A DNA stretch of 44,071 nucleotides from a virus. The notes below the pieces were generated by a model. The model was not told the origin of the DNA. It ran no database searches and was given only the letters and a program-made list of their open reading frames with translations. Below are positions 28,256 through 37,208 of the stretch, one piece after another. Made by a program: the position numbers and the translations under genes. Each line of letters begins with the position of its first letter. Position 1 is the first letter of the stretch. The DNA is taken from positions 1 through 44,071 of IMG/VR virus record IMGVR_UViG_3300003690_000019, one strand, 5' to 3'.

Positions 28256-28585
28256 TTAGGACTGATCCAGCTCGTCGCGCATCTTTCCGGTCGCCTTGGC
28301 AACCGGTCCCCTGCGGGAAGGAGTTGCTATTTCCTCGAGTGCATCTGCTGCATGACGCAATGCTTGGTTAGATCGCCTGCTCTCTTCATGGATGGTGGCC
28401 AGCAGATCCGTCTGCCGTGCCACACTCATCCTCAGTTCCTCCACCAGTTCAATGTGCTTGCGATACGCCTCCTGCAGGAAGGGCGCAATCGCATTGAGAC
28501 TGCGCCAGATTAGTATCAGGAGCGCTAGCACAAAGAAAGTTGGTAGTCCAACTGAATTCAATAGATCAATCCACCGATCTGTCAT
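28256..28585 (-). CDS. 109-aa membrane-anchored coiled-coil protein
   Basis: The ATG at 28585 follows GGAGG at 9 bases. An N-terminal membrane helix (VGLPTFFVLALLILIWRSLN) is followed by a coiled coil (EAYRKHIELVEELRMSVARQTDLLATIHEESRRSN) and a charged end. This architecture, one membrane helix plus a periplasmic or cytoplasmic coiled coil, fits an inner-membrane spanin component or another lysis accessory. No lipoprotein partner is evident. Confidence 0.58.
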   Translation of the reverse strand: MTDRWIDLLNSVGLPTFFVLALLILIWRSLNAIAPFLQEAYRKHIELVEELRMSVARQTDLLATIHEESRRSNQALRHAADALEEIATPSRRGPVAKATGKMRDELDQS

Positions 28586-28751
28586 GCTTCTTCCTCCACC
28601 AGAAAAGGAGATGTTTGAAGTAGCCAACGATACCAACGAGCTTCATGCCCCTGGCACTGACACTATTGCCAATCTCCAGCAGGTCTTCAGTAGCAGGGCC
28701 ACGTAGCATCACACGAGTTCTCTCACCAGGAAGTATGTATCGCAGTCTCAT
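28566..28751 (-). CDS. 61-aa hypothetical protein
   Basis: The ATG at 28751 overlaps the previous stop (ATGA), with AAAAGGAA upstream. The product MRLRYILPGERTRVMLRGPATE continues as a small beta-rich segment (EIGNSVSARGMKLVGIVGYF) and a basic end (WWRKKHDRSVD). No family is recognised. It is tightly embedded in the run of small genes after the protease. Confidence 0.55.
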   Translation of the reverse strand: MRLRYILPGERTRVMLRGPATEDLLEIGNSVSARGMKLVGIVGYFKHLLFWWRKKHDRSVD

Positions 28752-29041
28752 GGCATTATTCCTTTTACCTTGTCGAGAATTCCTCCCAAGTTGAATCCCC
28801 CGAATTTGAAGAGGGCATAGAAGACTCCTATGGCTATCAGGAACCATTTTATGAGTCGAGAGAGGGAGTCGCGTTTAAGTGCGGTTGAAATTGCTTTCTG
28901 ACTCTTTGAGTCAATCTTGTCTAACTTGTAGTCGTGTTTATCCTCACGACGATCATCCTTATCCTCACGACGATCATCCTTATCGGTGCGACGGTCGATC
29001 TCAACTGGCTCGTCGCGTTGTCGGTTTCTGTTTCTAGGCAT
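28748..29041 (-). CDS. 97-aa protein: highly charged N-terminus, membrane helix
   Basis: The ATG at 29041 follows GAGGG. Residues 1-45 are Arg/Asp/Glu/Lys-rich with a duplicated DDRREDK heptad, encoded by a 21-bp tandem repeat. Residues about 62-85 (RLIKWFLIAIGVFYALFKFGG) form one membrane helix. It could be a holin-associated or membrane-tethering protein. The charged repeat suggests binding to nucleic acid or lipid head groups, but this is a guess. Confidence 0.6.
   Translation of the reverse strand: MPRNRNRQRDEPVEIDRRTDKDDRREDKDDRREDKHDYKLDKIDSKSQKAISTALKRDSLSRLIKWFLIAIGVFYALFKFGGFNLGGILDKVKGIMP
28939..28980 (-). repeat. two tandem 21-bp units in coding DNA
   Basis: The unit TATCCTCACGACGATCATCC plus T occurs twice without mismatch (28939-28959, 28960-28980), encoding DDRREDK twice. 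The identical DNA indicates a recent duplication. Confidence 0.92.
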
Positions 29042-29249
29042 CGTTGTCGACCCTCGAGACTGGACGGAGACTATCTCCGATAATGAGTGCCACGATGAAG
29101 GCGGTTATCTTTTCCGATGAGCCTTCCGCCAGACCAAGGTACTCATGCCCTATCGCCGCTATCAATGCACCAACTGTTGCCAGCAGCACACGTTTACTCT
29201 TTGCGCTGCTGAAAATATCAGCCAGCGTTGCCTTGAGATTACTCAACAT
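29034..29249 (-). CDS. 71-aa holin-like membrane protein
   Basis: I chose the ATG at 29249 (CAGGAG 9 bases upstream); a longer start at 29282 would read through the end of the protease gene. Two hydrophobic stretches are visible: VLLATVGALIAAIGHEYLGL and KITAFIVALIIGDSLR. The pattern LLATVGALIAAIG-EYLGL...I-aFIVALIIG resembles small phage holins that I have seen next to endolysins. It directly follows the secreted protease gene. Confidence 0.62.
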   Translation of the reverse strand: MLSNLKATLADIFSSAKSKRVLLATVGALIAAIGHEYLGLAEGSSEKITAFIVALIIGDSLRPVSRVDNDA

Positions 29250-30078
29250 TGTCCTGTACTCCTGTGAAGAGGTCCAAATCATCCAGCGGAGAAAGTAACC
29301 TGGTAGCTACTGTCGCCAGGATTATTGCCATCATTGCGACCACCCCCGAGACAAGCAAGAGAGATCCCAGAACACTCTTTTTCGGTAGTGCAAACGGGGC
29401 AACATCTGCCAGTAGATTCCTGATATGGACCAGTGAACTACCTGTAGCTGGATAGATCAGCGGCCAGCGGCGACCTGTCGCATCGAGGAACTGATCGGAA
29501 ATATACGGGCCTCCATAGATCACGCCCACCAGCCGACCGCCATAAACTATGCCCCCACCAGAGTCACCCGGTAGCAGGTTAGCCTCCATCTCCATACTGC
29601 TCCCCTCGGTGCTGATAACCTTCCCATAAAAGCGCCTGAGCACTCTCCTCGCACCACCAAAACCCATAATTTCCACCTTGTACCCTACCCCTGGAGAGTA
29701 AATTCCCACCGGAACAACCACTTTCTGGTTACTTACCGGTACCTCGATGACTGCAATGTCATGGACTGGGTCGCGACCAATGACCTTTCCCATGTTAGTA
29801 CTGGTGTCACGCCAGGACACCATGCACCGGTCAATTGAATCGACAACATGATTGGCGGTAACGACTATCGCCTTGGTTCCGTCGCACCACACGGCTGTGC
29901 CGCTTCCCGAGCCTCCGCCGGCTATGATCCTGACTGCAGCCTGCTGGTGCTCAGCCTCCGGTGACCAGTCCCAATTCTGATGACCAGCACGGTGGCTTTC
30001 CCTTGGCGGGACAGGCTCTGCTGGCACCATGGTGGGTGCCAGCAGTAGCGCAATCGCAAATATGAGCCTCTTCACCAT
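29239..30078 (-). CDS. secreted trypsin-like serine protease with C-terminal membrane anchor
   Basis: The protein has 279 residues. A signal peptide (MVKRLIFAIALLLAPTMVPA) ends near residue 20. The chymotrypsin-fold triad is clear: His77 in IVVTANHVVDS, Asp107 in PVHDIAVIEV, Ser173 in LLPGDSGGGIV. A C-terminal membrane helix (about residues 236-258, LGSLLLVSGVVAMMAIILAT) would leave the catalytic domain outside the inner membrane. This is unusual cargo for a phage. It lies after the giant virion gene and before holin-like genes, where an endolysin is normally found. Confidence 0.85.
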   Translation of the reverse strand: MVKRLIFAIALLLAPTMVPAEPVPPRESHRAGHQNWDWSPEAEHQQAAVRIIAGGGSGSGTAVWCDGTKAIVVTANHVVDSIDRCMVSWRDTSTNMGKVIGRDPVHDIAVIEVPVSNQKVVVPVGIYSPGVGYKVEIMGFGGARRVLRRFYGKVISTEGSSMEMEANLLPGDSGGGIVYGGRLVGVIYGGPYISDQFLDATGRRWPLIYPATGSSLVHIRNLLADVAPFALPKKSVLGSLLLVSGVVAMMAIILATVATRLLSPLDDLDLFTGVQDNVE

Positions 30079-30101
30079 CCCTGAACCCCGGTTATCAGGA
30101 A

Positions 30102-33100
30102 TTAACGACTGTCCCGCCTCCTACCTCTGAGGGATACTCTCTTGTTACGCCCGCCTGTGGTCTTGCCGATCTTCCTGAGCTGCTCATCCGACCAAGTCTG
30201 CACGGCGTGGCGATCCCTCATGATCAGCTTAACGTCCTTCTCGCTGAAGCCATTATCCCTCAGTATCCCAGATACCTGCCTTCGGTTCATCCCCAATTTC
30301 ATTGCTGCCTGAACGTCCAGATACATGTCATGGTAATAACCCTTAATCGCTGCATCTGACTGGGCCAGTTTGCTCTTCATGGCTACGTCACTCCCCGTCC
30401 GCTGGGAGTACGCCTCGCGTGATATGCGAGCCTTGGCGTCACGGAGGTTAGCCTTAAACCTGACTGCCTTGAACCGCATGCTCTGCTTGAGGTCGACCGT
30501 ACTATGCCTCGCCCCAGTGAACATGGCAAGCATCTCGTAGGGCGCACTGTAGGAGCGACCAGATTGCTCTGTGTAGCCACGCCACCCTCGGTAGATACGT
30601 CTGCCAGAAGTGTAAGTACCTGGCTTCCATGGATCCAAAAGATGGTTAGAGAACTTCCGCGCCTTCTCGGCAAATGTATCACTCTTGTACCAGATGGTGC
30701 CACCCTCTCGCTTGCTGTTGGTGAAAGCCTCTCTGGCCTTCTGAACCACCATGTCCTCACCTAGAATTGCATCCCCGCCCAGCTCACCCATCGCATCCCA
30801 CGCTCGCCTGAACAGCGGGACATCCTCATCATCAAACGCATTGAAGGCGTCCAGCAGTGCCAAGTGGGGGAACATGAAGGAGATGTCAAAGTGCTCAATG
30901 CCACCCTCACTATTCCTCCACATAAACTTGGTGCTATGCCGCGACCATGGTGCCACATGCCGGTCGAGTGCGTCTCGGTCGTCGTCATCAAAACCACCAA
31001 GCGCGACCAAGGAATTAATCGCAGCCTTCAGGCCAAATGACATACCAAGCATCCGCACACCAACCAACTGACCATGTCGTTTGAGCCGAGCATTACCGCT
31101 ATTCATGTCCTCTTTAGCTTGCTTCATCGTCATTGTCGTGGTACGGATCAACTCGCTGGCGAACGACACAAACGTACCCTGGAAGGGCCACACTCTTAAC
31201 TTGCGGATGCCCAGCGGTATCTTGTTCCAGGTCGGGTACTGGTTACTCACTCGGCGAGCAGCTTCCTCATCCAGTTGGGCATCTGTCCAGTCAGGGAAAG
31301 CTTCCTTGAGCATCTCACGATTGGAGATGAAGCCAACCATCTTGGGGATCTCATCCATCGCCTGGTAGATCGTACCCAGTCCCTTGTAGACCTTCCCGCC
31401 CCGCTGACGCAACTTTCGCAACACCTTCCCGGCAAGCTCCTCTGCCTGCTCCTCGCGACCAAACACATACGCATCAAACTCTGCATCCCACGCTTCCTTA
31501 ATAAGGCTCGTCATCTCGCGTGCCTGACTCTGACCGAGTACCCCGAGCTTGACCATCTTATTGACAAACTCTCTGGCCATTTCATGTGTGGGACCAGTCC
31601 GATCAAACTTGCCTGATGCAAGGTCCGGCTGCATATGCAACCAGCCATACTTCATTGCCTGCCGCCAGTTCTTGTGGCCCGTATGACCATTGATAACTGC
31701 AAAGCTCACGTTGGACACAAAGTTACGGATAGTCGTTACCATGGACATGACCGTCTTGGCAGCCTTGGCATGGCCGACACCGTTGAACCAGATCTTCGCC
31801 CAAGTTGGTAACTCTCCACCCTTACCAAATAGATCCTTCTCAGCTGCCAGGAATGACCGTGATACCCACCAACCATTAATATCGCCCCACTCTTCGCCCT
31901 TCAGTTGCTCGGGTGTCTCAGGAGTCTTTGTCTCACTAAGCATGTCATCCGGCAAGGCAACTCGCAGGGCGCTGAGGAACTCATGCTTGGCCAGCATGTT
32001 AGACATCTTGTTGATGCTCTTGACGTAGGCTGTTCCGACATCCTTGTACTCACCGTAAAGCGACCGGATAGCCTCATCGATATCCTTGCGATGCTTGAGG
32101 ATGCCATGGTTGGCACGCACGGTAGCATCACCCCTCTCACCCTCACCAATTTTCTCAATGCGCCGAATGAGAACCTCCACTTCCGTTTCAAGCTCCTTGT
32201 CTGTGAGGTCAGTTGTGTTCTCCTCAACAATCTGATCCACCATCACACTATCCAGACCCTGAGACAGGGTGTCTCGTACGCGGGCCTTACGGTGCTGCTT
32301 GATCTGGTTATCAACAATCTTGGCGGCACGACGACGCTTGCCTGCCTCCGTCTTGATCTTGCCTTTTGCGACAGCCTCTTTAATCTCCTCGTTCTCAGCG
32401 ACCTCCTTTTCAATCGCAGCATCACGCTCAGCCTTGGTCGGCTTCCACTTCTGCTGCTCTGCAACTGCATCCACCAGCTCCTGATCTACCTGTGACTCTT
32501 CAAGGGTCGTGAGCTTGGACCCCTCACCATCGCGAGCACGCCGCTTGATGTCATCCTTGATCTTCTTGGTAACCTTCTTGCGACGACGACGGCGATGACG
32601 GTCCTGTATAACCACCTTGGCTCTGGCTATCACCTTCGGTTGCTTGCGTACCTTCTTGGCCCAATTGGGATCATCCGCCCCTTGATAGCTGCGGTGCAGG
32701 TAAGCTTGCATGTTCTCATCAAAGACCAGTTCCATCTCCTCGGTGAGAATGTCAGCGTCAATAAGACGCTGACTCATGATCGCGATATGTTCGCGGATAG
32801 CTTCCACCGCTGCAGCAACATCCGCGTCAAGTGTTGTACGCAGCACAGGGTCGGAGAGGGCTTCAAATAGCTCCAGTTTCTTGGCGGGCGAGAGCTTGTG
32901 GAGTGGTGTTCCATCGTTAGCCTCCCGTACCGCCCGCAGGAAATCTTCGTAGCGATTTCTTGCCTCGTTAAGATCCGCAGCGACCGTCGCAATCATGCGG
33001 TCATAAGCTGCCTTCCCCATCTTCCCGATCAGACCAGCAGATGAAAGGTACTTTTTCCAAAATGCTTTAACGGTTTCCTTGGCCCAGTCCAATCCTCGTT

Positions 33101-36100
33101 TGATGGCTCCGGTCACTGGCCCCAGATCAAACATGACGACTGGCAAGACACTGGCCTGCGTCGGTGGGCGTTTGAGATCCTTGTGTCCTTCAGCTGCAAC
33201 ATCTGTGACCTGGTCACCCTTACCAGTGGCGATCAGTGCTTCCAGTATCGTTCGGTGGGAGGGTAGTTCATCCCTGCGACCTGCGCGGATATCCTTCTCG
33301 TAGTCAGCCTCTGACATCTGTGCAGCACGCCGCATGAAGAGGTCCATGGTGCTCTGGCCAGTGGCGGACTTCTCGTTGAACCCGTAGTGCTCCACATGGA
33401 AGCTGCCTCGTACATTACCGTCGTTCTCCCAGACGACACCAGTCAGGCCATCGAGGCTGATAAGGCGGTTATTCTCCTTATCAAAGATGGCACCCTCCAT
33501 GGCATCTTCTATACCAGGGTTATCATCCTCGAGAACATCCAGCTCGTCTCGCATCTCTTTCTCAAGACCACCTTCATCCACCCACTCTTTAGCCAGTTTC
33601 TTGGCATTCTTAACCGCCTCCTCATCCGTGCGGCGGTACTTCCTGCGTGTCTCACGCCGCTCGAGATCCTTCTCCGCCTGCTCTTGGTCAGGCATAGCCT
33701 CCATCGCAACGTCCGGCTTGTCGGGCTTCTCGGTAGGCTTCTCCTCAGCCTCACCAATGATCTCCGCTGCAGCGGGGGGAGCGGGTGCTTCCTCTGCCTC
33801 TGCCACCGCCTCTACGGGCGGTGGCTTGGTGACTTCAGCAGCAGCCTCACGACCTCGAGCCAAGCCCTCATTGAAGGCATCCCGCTCAGCTCTCGGACGG
33901 GGAAGATCTGCAGAGGAAACGGTTTCTCCAGCAAGACCCATCTCGTAGCCATTACGGAAGAACTGTCGAGCATTATTTAAGCGGTCTTCTGCTGACATGT
34001 GACCCACGCCCACAGCACCCTGCTCCGTTGTTTCTTCCTTTGTAATTTCATATTCATCCGCCAACCGCTCAACAGACCAGTTGCGATCAAATATCTCATC
34101 AGCAGTAGGAGCTTCCTCTGCCACCGCCTCTACGGGCGGTGGCTTGGTGACTTCAGCGGTGTCTGCAGGAGAACGGACAACGGAATCCTCATTCAGGATT
34201 ACTGTTCCAATATCGCTATCAGAAGAAAATGAGATGATGTCATATCCAGCAGCCTTGGCCTTATCGATAGCTAGATTAACCACATCGACCGCAGTCTCAC
34301 CCTTCCTTATTGCCGCAAGTATATTGCTCGATGGGGGTCGCCTCCTACCAATCAGTTTCCAGAAGCCAGGATCCTCCTGGTACAGTATCTTTGCATCCGG
34401 TTTGGCTTCAATCCTCTCAATAGAAGGTCCATACATCCTCGCAGACCCTCGCCTCCTTGCGGCGAAAGTCAGCCCCTTGGCGGATTCAAATGGCTCATCA
34501 ATCCTACGAGCATCACCTGGCGTGGTACCCCGATAGAAAATTCGGGGTTCTTCCTTCTCCTCTTCTCGTGCCGCTTCCACCACTGGTGCAACTGGCTCAG
34601 CAGCTTCAGCCACAGCCTTAAGACCAAGGTGATCGATAATAGCCTTCCTCAGTACAGCTTTCTTCTTACCCTTAACACCCTTGATGCCAAGCTCTGTGAT
34701 CAGGTTATGCAAATTCTTACCCGTCATCCTGTCCACCTGTTCAAGTGTGACAGGAGGTGCAGGCGGCTGTACTTCAGGCTCAGGGGCCACAGGAGCCTCT
34801 GTAGGCTCCTGTGGGGGCTCTCGGCCTATATCAGGTACTCCCTCACCCTCAACGCGGGGAGGGGCTACAGGAGCCTCCATGACCTCACTGATCTTCCTGC
34901 GGATAGCGGGCTCACTCAGGAAACCAAGACGGCGGGCGACATACTGGGAGTCCATACCGGCACGATCGACCGCGTAGTCCAGCAGCTCTGTCCGGCTCAT
35001 CTCCTCAAGTGTGGGGACCGGGGAAGGTTCTGCTTGCGGCACAGGTTGGGGGGGAGCTACCTCCTGCTCTCGACTCGGATGGACAAACGTCACATCCTGC
35101 TGAGCGTTGACCGTTAACTGCTCACCACTCGGCAGCTCCACGTCATAGTTTCCACCAGGGCGCTGGGCGATCACCGTGCCGGTCGCTTCGGGGCGACCGG
35201 CTGCATCGTCTTCACCAATATCCACTACATCGCCAATGTTCAGCTCGCTGGGGCCACGGTCAACTTCCGCACGACCCTGCTGACGCTGGATCTCTCTTAC
35301 AAAGGCTTCTCTCGATCCCAGTCCGCCAAGCTTACTCCCCAAGCGTGTGCCGTCAGGAAGGATGACAGCCGATGCTTTACTGCGGCTGGGGTTTTTTATG
35401 AACTCGTTCAGCTGACCCTCCAGGTCAGCATCCACCGCCGTCTCAAAGAGAATATCACTGACAACCCGCTTCTGTAGATCCCCTTCTGTTTCATCTTCAC
35501 GCTGGGTGAAGACATCCATCGCCTCCCAGTCAGCGGCACGTTGGATGGTGTCACGGTACTCCTGACGACTAGGCTCCTTGGCAGCATCCTTCGCTCGGGC
35601 TTCCCGCTCAGCAATGCCCCTCTCTTGCTCAGCCAAAGCCCGATCCAGCAGGAACTGCTCCTCTTTCTCGTCTTCCCTATCGCGTGCATCCTGGTTGGCT
35701 TCTGCAAAGTCCTGCACGCGCTTCTCTTCAGCAGCCCTCATCTCCTCGGCGTAGAGTTCTATCTGGGCAATCGTCTTGCGGGACATGTGGTCCTGCACAC
35801 CCTCAATAACACTCGCAGGGCCAGTCATGAATATCATGGCCAAAGCCACTTCCCTAAACTCGTCCTTGAACTCCTCTAGCTCCCTCTTGGAATCAAAAGT
35901 GTTAATTCCCTCCAACCTCTGAGCGACCTGCTCGGCAACAGTGCCGGTAACACTCTGTAACATCTCTACCGTGATCTCACCCTCGTACCGAGCCCCGGCG
36001 CGGATAGCAGAGTGGGGAATACTGCGAGCAATTCCCTCGCCGAGCTTGCCTCGCATGCTGCCTGGTAACAGGAGCTTGTACTGAAGGTACTCAAGAGATC

Positions 36101-37208
36101 CGATTGCTGCGCCACCAACCAAGGCCCACATGTCCGCACTGGACTTACTCACACCCTCATCGATCATCGCGCGATGGATATGGGAGCCCTCTAGGCCAGT
36201 CCAGAACGTAGTACCACCAGTCGCAGCTGCAAACGCAACCCCCTTTGTGCCAGCTCCTAAAGCTGCTGCAGCCTTGCCTGCCTTCCCAGCGACCATGCCA
36301 CCTGTCAGCATCGGACCTGCCATCTCAGCAGCACCAAGCAGACCTTGCATGAACATGTTGTCACTGGTCGCCGGATCAAAGCCGCGACGGATCTCCTCCA
36401 GTTGTATCACGTCACGACGGAACTCAGATCGCTCCGCATCACTCCATGGACCCCATGAATCCTTGATGTAGTTGAACGCCTCGGGAAGAGATCTCAAACC
36501 GCGTGCAGCTCGCTGGGTGACACGCCCCAGCTTGCTCCGCTTCAGGGGTTGGCGTGACTTCTGCTCTTTGTAAACCTCGTGGATGAAGCCCTTCCGCTGC
36601 TGGGGTGTCATCGTGCCAACGAGGTTCAAGTAAACCTGCGAGCTTCCCTCGCCCCATTCCCCAGCATTGAGAAATTTGTTGGCCAGTACTACATTCCGGT
36701 AACGATCATCAAACGCCCGATCAAAACCTTCATCCAGTTTGGCGCTGGGGTCATTCGCGAGGATCTCAGCCTTGGCACGGTTTCTGGCCTCCGCTAGGAA
36801 TTCTTCCCCCGTACCAAATTCGCCACTGCGGGTAACCTCAAATCCCTTCACCCTCCCATAACCTACACCGGGTATGTTATAGGCTGAGTACTCTCCGGTG
36901 TCATACTCCATAATCACCGAGTCAGGATCACGGCTGCGCAGGTTCCATGTAACGTCATCCAGCTCATCCCTCGCAAACTGAGTTGCAGCTTGGTGAGCAC
37001 GCATGGTGGGGCGCATAGGAACGCCCATATCTGTACCAAAGATCCTCTCCCACTCACTGGCAGGTTCACGCTGCTGAGGTGGCTCGGGGACTCCCCATTG
37101 GCCAGCGCCCTGTAGAGCAGCAACTGGATTCATACCCTGTGCCGCAGGTGCAGGTGCTCCTACGGCTTGCCCAGGTATACCAAAGATCTCTTCCCACGGA
37201 TCAGGCAT
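30102..37208 (-). CDS. 2368-aa giant putative ejection/internal virion protein with ADP-ribosyltransferase-like module
   Basis: A GGAGG ribosome binding site precedes the ATG. The N-terminus repeats a short motif (DPWEEIFGI, residues 3-11; SEWERIFGTD, 51-60). Residues 280-480 contain Gly/Ala-rich hydrophobic stretches. Residues 480-560 are coiled coil. Residues 655-712 look like a small beta barrel (GDVVDIGED ... GGNYDVELPSGEQ). Two SAP/Rho-N-like helical motifs lie at 733-780 and 821-864. Residues 888-1013 resemble an ADP-ribosyltransferase domain (FYRGT, GLTFAARRRGSARMYG, GYDIISF, GTVILNEDS). Low-complexity Pro/Glu linkers surround it. Residues 1350-2368 hold a helical core with TVMSMVTTIRNFVSNVSF (about 1819-1836), a stretch typical of large phage core/polyvalent proteins. 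It is probably packaged and ejected with DNA. Confidence 0.68.
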   Translation of the reverse strand: MPDPWEEIFGIPGQAVGAPAPAAQGMNPVAALQGAGQWGVPEPPQQREPASEWERIFGTDMGVPMRPTMRAHQAATQFARDELDDVTWNLRSRDPDSVIMEYDTGEYSAYNIPGVGYGRVKGFEVTRSGEFGTGEEFLAEARNRAKAEILANDPSAKLDEGFDRAFDDRYRNVVLANKFLNAGEWGEGSSQVYLNLVGTMTPQQRKGFIHEVYKEQKSRQPLKRSKLGRVTQRAARGLRSLPEAFNYIKDSWGPWSDAERSEFRRDVIQLEEIRRGFDPATSDNMFMQGLLGAAEMAGPMLTGGMVAGKAGKAAAALGAGTKGVAFAAATGGTTFWTGLEGSHIHRAMIDEGVSKSSADMWALVGGAAIGSLEYLQYKLLLPGSMRGKLGEGIARSIPHSAIRAGARYEGEITVEMLQSVTGTVAEQVAQRLEGINTFDSKRELEEFKDEFREVALAMIFMTGPASVIEGVQDHMSRKTIAQIELYAEEMRAAEEKRVQDFAEANQDARDREDEKEEQFLLDRALAEQERGIAEREARAKDAAKEPSRQEYRDTIQRAADWEAMDVFTQREDETEGDLQKRVVSDILFETAVDADLEGQLNEFIKNPSRSKASAVILPDGTRLGSKLGGLGSREAFVREIQRQQGRAEVDRGPSELNIGDVVDIGEDDAAGRPEATGTVIAQRPGGNYDVELPSGEQLTVNAQQDVTFVHPSREQEVAPPQPVPQAEPSPVPTLEEMSRTELLDYAVDRAGMDSQYVARRLGFLSEPAIRRKISEVMEAPVAPPRVEGEGVPDIGREPPQEPTEAPVAPEPEVQPPAPPVTLEQVDRMTGKNLHNLITELGIKGVKGKKKAVLRKAIIDHLGLKAVAEAAEPVAPVVEAAREEEKEEPRIFYRGTTPGDARRIDEPFESAKGLTFAARRRGSARMYGPSIERIEAKPDAKILYQEDPGFWKLIGRRRPPSSNILAAIRKGETAVDVVNLAIDKAKAAGYDIISFSSDSDIGTVILNEDSVVRSPADTAEVTKPPPVEAVAEEAPTADEIFDRNWSVERLADEYEITKEETTEQGAVGVGHMSAEDRLNNARQFFRNGYEMGLAGETVSSADLPRPRAERDAFNEGLARGREAAAEVTKPPPVEAVAEAEEAPAPPAAAEIIGEAEEKPTEKPDKPDVAMEAMPDQEQAEKDLERRETRRKYRRTDEEAVKNAKKLAKEWVDEGGLEKEMRDELDVLEDDNPGIEDAMEGAIFDKENNRLISLDGLTGVVWENDGNVRGSFHVEHYGFNEKSATGQSTMDLFMRRAAQMSEADYEKDIRAGRRDELPSHRTILEALIATGKGDQVTDVAAEGHKDLKRPPTQASVLPVVMFDLGPVTGAIKRGLDWAKETVKAFWKKYLSSAGLIGKMGKAAYDRMIATVAADLNEARNRYEDFLRAVREANDGTPLHKLSPAKKLELFEALSDPVLRTTLDADVAAAVEAIREHIAIMSQRLIDADILTEEMELVFDENMQAYLHRSYQGADDPNWAKKVRKQPKVIARAKVVIQDRHRRRRRKKVTKKIKDDIKRRARDGEGSKLTTLEESQVDQELVDAVAEQQKWKPTKAERDAAIEKEVAENEEIKEAVAKGKIKTEAGKRRRAAKIVDNQIKQHRKARVRDTLSQGLDSVMVDQIVEENTTDLTDKELETEVEVLIRRIEKIGEGERGDATVRANHGILKHRKDIDEAIRSLYGEYKDVGTAYVKSINKMSNMLAKHEFLSALRVALPDDMLSETKTPETPEQLKGEEWGDINGWWVSRSFLAAEKDLFGKGGELPTWAKIWFNGVGHAKAAKTVMSMVTTIRNFVSNVSFAVINGHTGHKNWRQAMKYGWLHMQPDLASGKFDRTGPTHEMAREFVNKMVKLGVLGQSQAREMTSLIKEAWDAEFDAYVFGREEQAEELAGKVLRKLRQRGGKVYKGLGTIYQAMDEIPKMVGFISNREMLKEAFPDWTDAQLDEEAARRVSNQYPTWNKIPLGIRKLRVWPFQGTFVSFASELIRTTTMTMKQAKEDMNSGNARLKRHGQLVGVRMLGMSFGLKAAINSLVALGGFDDDDRDALDRHVAPWSRHSTKFMWRNSEGGIEHFDISFMFPHLALLDAFNAFDDEDVPLFRRAWDAMGELGGDAILGEDMVVQKAREAFTNSKREGGTIWYKSDTFAEKARKFSNHLLDPWKPGTYTSGRRIYRGWRGYTEQSGRSYSAPYEMLAMFTGARHSTVDLKQSMRFKAVRFKANLRDAKARISREAYSQRTGSDVAMKSKLAQSDAAIKGYYHDMYLDVQAAMKLGMNRRQVSGILRDNGFSEKDVKLIMRDRHAVQTWSDEQLRKIGKTTGGRNKRVSLRGRRRDSR
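33797..33839 (-). repeat. 43-bp direct repeat in the giant gene, copy A
   Basis: Identical to 34115-34157. It encodes AEVTKPPPVEAVAE in the Pro-rich linkers that flank residues 1020-1140. The unit contains a 9-bp inverted repeat (GCCACCGCC/GGCGGTGGC). Confidence 0.93.
34115..34157 (-). repeat. 43-bp direct repeat in the giant gene, copy B
   Basis: Second exact copy, 318 bp (106 codons) from copy A, so recombination between them would delete or duplicate 106 residues without changing frame. Confidence 0.93.
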
